Positions 4,912 through 5,518 of a DNA stretch of 5,518 nucleotides are shown piece by piece (position 1 is the first letter of the stretch; each line of letters opens with the position of its first letter). The position numbers and the translations under genes are program-made. Below the pieces are notes generated by a model, which was given only the letters and a program-made list of their open reading frames with translations, ran no database searches and had not been told where the DNA came from. Origin of the DNA: Bacilli bacterium (GTDB taxonomy: Bacteria; Bacillota_I; Bacilli_A; RF39; UBA660). Location of the stretch: positions 1 to 5,518 of the forward strand of contig CAADZW010000118.1 of NCBI GenBank assembly GCA_900753645.1, in the 5' to 3' direction.

Positions 4912-5518
4912 AAAATATCGAAAATAAAATTAATAAAGCTTTTCATAATATTGCCCTTCCCGAGTTCGACTCTAAGAAATTAAACGAAAAGAAAGGAATT
5001 GTTTATATGGAAAGTAAAAAAAGAAACAAGTTACCATATTTGGTAACAGCATGTACTTTAGTATTATGTTTATTAGTTGGGTTTGGTGTTTATAATAATA
5101 ATTTTAAAGTTGCTTCTAAAATCGGAATTGATGTTAATCCAAGTATCGAGTTAAAAATCAACAAAAAAGATAAAGTTATCGATGTTGTTGCTAATAACGA
5201 CGATGGGAATAAAATCTTAAACGGAATGGATTTAAAAGGTAGTGATATGAATGTTGCTATTAATGCTTTAATTGGTTCAATGGTAAAAAATGGTTATATT
5301 GACGAATTAGCTAATTCTATTCTTATTTCAGTTGAAGGAAATAGTGCGGAAGAAAATGAAAAGTTACGTCAAGAAATAGTAAATGAATTAAACGCTAGTC
5401 TAGTTAATAATAACTTCTCGATTGTTAGTCAAACTGTGACTAATGAAACTGAACTAGAAAACATAGCTAAACAATACAATATTTCTTTAGGAAAAGCTAA
5501 ATTAATCAAAGATATTAT
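4908..5518 (+). CDS. Probable membrane anti-sigma factor with RsgI-like domain, 3' end outside
   Basis: The frame is open from ATG 4908 to the window edge, 203 residues seen. Residues 1-42 are cytoplasmic, charged and probably helical (MKNIENKINKAFHNIALPEF); one membrane helix spans about 43-61 (LPYLVTACTLVLCLLVGFGV). From 69 outward, the sequence ASKIGIDVNPSIELKIN and DKVIDVVANNDDGNKIL (88-104) match the extracytoplasmic module found after the membrane helix in RsgI, the SigI anti-sigma factor; the rest of this module, with its helical ELANSILISVEG, runs to about 180. Asn77-Pro78 corresponds to the dipeptide at which clostridial RsgI is reported to self-cleave. RsgI's cytoplasmic anti-sigma domain is not visible; the short N-terminal tail would have to bind the sigma factor. 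Anti-sigma function is inferred from the gene overlap and domain. Any sensory domain lies beyond the window. Confidence 0.85.
   Translation, partial: MKNIENKINKAFHNIALPEFDSKKLNEKKGIVYMESKKRNKLPYLVTACTLVLCLLVGFGVYNNNFKVASKIGIDVNPSIELKINKKDKVIDVVANNDDGNKILNGMDLKGSDMNVAINALIGSMVKNGYIDELANSILISVEGNSAEENEKLRQEIVNELNASLVNNNFSIVSQTVTNETELENIAKQYNISLGKAKLIKDI

Noticed and set aside
5007..5009. Internal ATG as start of the anti-sigma gene
   Set aside because: It would remove most of the cytoplasmic tail, and the ATG at 4908 has a perfect AAGGAGG and the ATGA overlap. A secondary start cannot be fully excluded.
1..5518. Mycoplasma-type genetic code (TGA as Trp)
   Set aside because: TGG encodes Trp throughout, and TGA ends the kinase and the sigma factor at family-appropriate positions.

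Overview
The window is very AT-rich, with AAGGAGG-type ribosome binding sites, TTGACA/TATAAT promoters that often carry an extended -10 TGn, and short hairpin-plus-U-tract terminators. This points to a low-GC Gram-positive (Firmicutes/Tenericutes-type) bacterium, most likely an uncultured Bacilli or Mollicutes-related lineage. Tryptophan is encoded by TGG, and TGA ends two genes (the kinase and the sigma factor), so the reassigned Mycoplasma code does not apply. There is no rRNA, tRNA, CRISPR array or insertion sequence.

Layout. (1) Bases 1-588, + strand: 3' part of an unrecognised gene running in from the left, closed by a hairpin shared with the convergent gene. (2) 607-993, - strand: small unrecognised protein whose extended -10 lies inside a perfect 17-bp palindrome. 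(3) 1058-1471, - strand: small unrecognised protein that appears to be a diverged relative of the first gene. (4) 1552-3015, - strand: a large single-pass surface protein rich in Cys, Tyr and Thr, behind two look-alike near-consensus promoters. (5) 3131-4277, - strand: a two-gene operon, PfkB-family sugar kinase then a stand-alone Smr-domain protein, overlapping by 14 nt. (6) 4411-5518, + strand: an ECF-type sigma factor and, overlapping it by ATGA, a membrane protein with an RsgI-like extracellular domain that runs off the right edge.

How the parts work together. The right end looks like a sigma/anti-sigma signalling pair. The sigma factor is a two-domain ECF protein, while the partner has the extracytoplasmic module of RsgI, normally paired with SigI, including an Asn-Pro dipeptide where clostridial RsgI is reported to cleave itself. 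The usual cytoplasmic RsgI anti-sigma domain is not visible. The sigma and kinase promoters stand back to back with overlapping -35 boxes. The surface protein and the two small paralog-like proteins have no functional assignment. They are single-gene units, each with its own terminator and, where visible, its own promoter.
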